Below, piece by piece: positions 63,472 to 64,000 of a stretch of 64,000 nt of DNA (positions within the stretch are counted from its first letter, which is position 1; each line of letters opens with the position of its first letter). Source of the stretch: Myxacorys almedinensis A (GTDB lineage: Bacteria > Cyanobacteriota > Cyanobacteriia > Leptolyngbyales > Leptolyngbyaceae); NCBI RefSeq assembly GCF_010091945.1, contig NZ_WVIE01000016.1, positions 62,001-126,000 on the forward strand, written 5' to 3'. The translations under genes and the position numbers were made by a program. The notes under the pieces were generated by a model. That model made no database searches and was not told the DNA's origin. It saw nothing but the letters and a program-made list of their open reading frames with translations.

Positions 63472-63636
63472 CCATGTCTCGGCAATCGCTAACGAACTGT
63501 CAAGCAGCACACATTTTAGAAACAGTGGGCGATCGTTTGGAATTTCGCGGAGTGCATCGTATCCCTATCCCAGAATAGGGAGCAGTGTACTGAGTCAGGA
63601 ACTCATGAACAATTGCGGGTCAAGAATGGCACTGAT

Positions 63637-63656
63637 GTAACCTTTGAAAGGTACAA
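63637..63656. promoter_or_regulatory. Palindrome upstream of AraC-type regulator (candidate operator)
   Basis: TGTAaCCTTTgAAAGGTACA, near-perfect inverted repeat about 40 nt upstream of the ATG. Confidence 0.45.
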
Positions 63657-63693
63657 TCAGGAATAAATCTCATTAATTCATCTCCTGATCACC

Positions 63694-64000
63694 ATGACCA
63701 TTACGATTTCTGAGCGAGACTGGGCAGAGTGGGAAGAAGAACGATCGCACTTGCTTGAGTATCCCGATCCGGATGATGAGTGCGATGTGCTGATGCCGCA
63801 ACCGACTTGGCTGGCACAAGGGTATACACGAGAAGTAACCTTGCGTGAAGGGCTGTTTGTGCGAGTTGAGGACTACCAGATGCGCGATCGCTGTGAGCAG
63901 TCATGGTCAGGAGGAGAAGAAGAGGTGCGATTTCACTGCCATCTCTCTGGTGATCATCAAGATTTTAGTACAGAGGTTGGCAATCTGGAGTATGCCCTAT
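63694..64000 (+). CDS. AraC-family regulator-like protein, N-terminal part (truncated by window edge)
   Basis: MTITISERDWAEWEEERSHLLEYPDPDDECDVLMPQPTWLAQGYTREVTLREGLFVRVEDYQMRDRCEQ..; resembles N-termini of cyanobacterial AraC regulators; HTH lies outside the window. Confidence 0.6.
   Translation, partial: MTITISERDWAEWEEERSHLLEYPDPDDECDVLMPQPTWLAQGYTREVTLREGLFVRVEDYQMRDRCEQSWSGGEEEVRFHCHLSGDHQDFSTEVGNLEYAL

Overview
The window is a cyanobacterial chromosome segment. It shows many HIP1-type GCGATCGC octamers, photosystem I genes and cyanobacteria-restricted DUF families, and it resembles a filamentous Leptolyngbya-like genome. Gene density is high and most genes are housekeeping: folP (partial), psaK, GH57 branching enzyme, hisA, dapL, fabG, moaE, potB/potC, recJ, CRR6-like, purN, map, coaD, potA/potD, PBP2, psaF/psaJ, tsaD, CAX exchanger, PPK2, Ap4A phosphorylase-like, treS, a P-type ATPase, and the start of an AraC-type regulator. 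I saw no rRNA, tRNA, CRISPR array, prophage or intact transposase. The most interesting points are: (1) two tandem psaJ-like genes after psaF, both below the ORF-track cutoff, the second divergent and separated by a terminator-like hairpin; (2) a candidate structured ncRNA with its own terminator between purN and a LivH-type permease; (3) a divergent stress-type cluster at 31.7-36.1 kb that includes a DJ-1/PfpI protein with a ferritin-like C-terminal extension; (4) a CtpE-like P-type ATPase with an unusual VPAGL TM4 motif, translationally coupled to an uncharacterised membrane-anchored protein; (5) two close LabA/NYN-domain paralogs flanking a 1-kb segment with a near-consensus promoter and an orphan small ORF; (6) a HIP1-free GMC oxidoreductase segment next to a decayed alcohol dehydrogenase. 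All family calls come from reading the protein sequences by eye. No database search was run.
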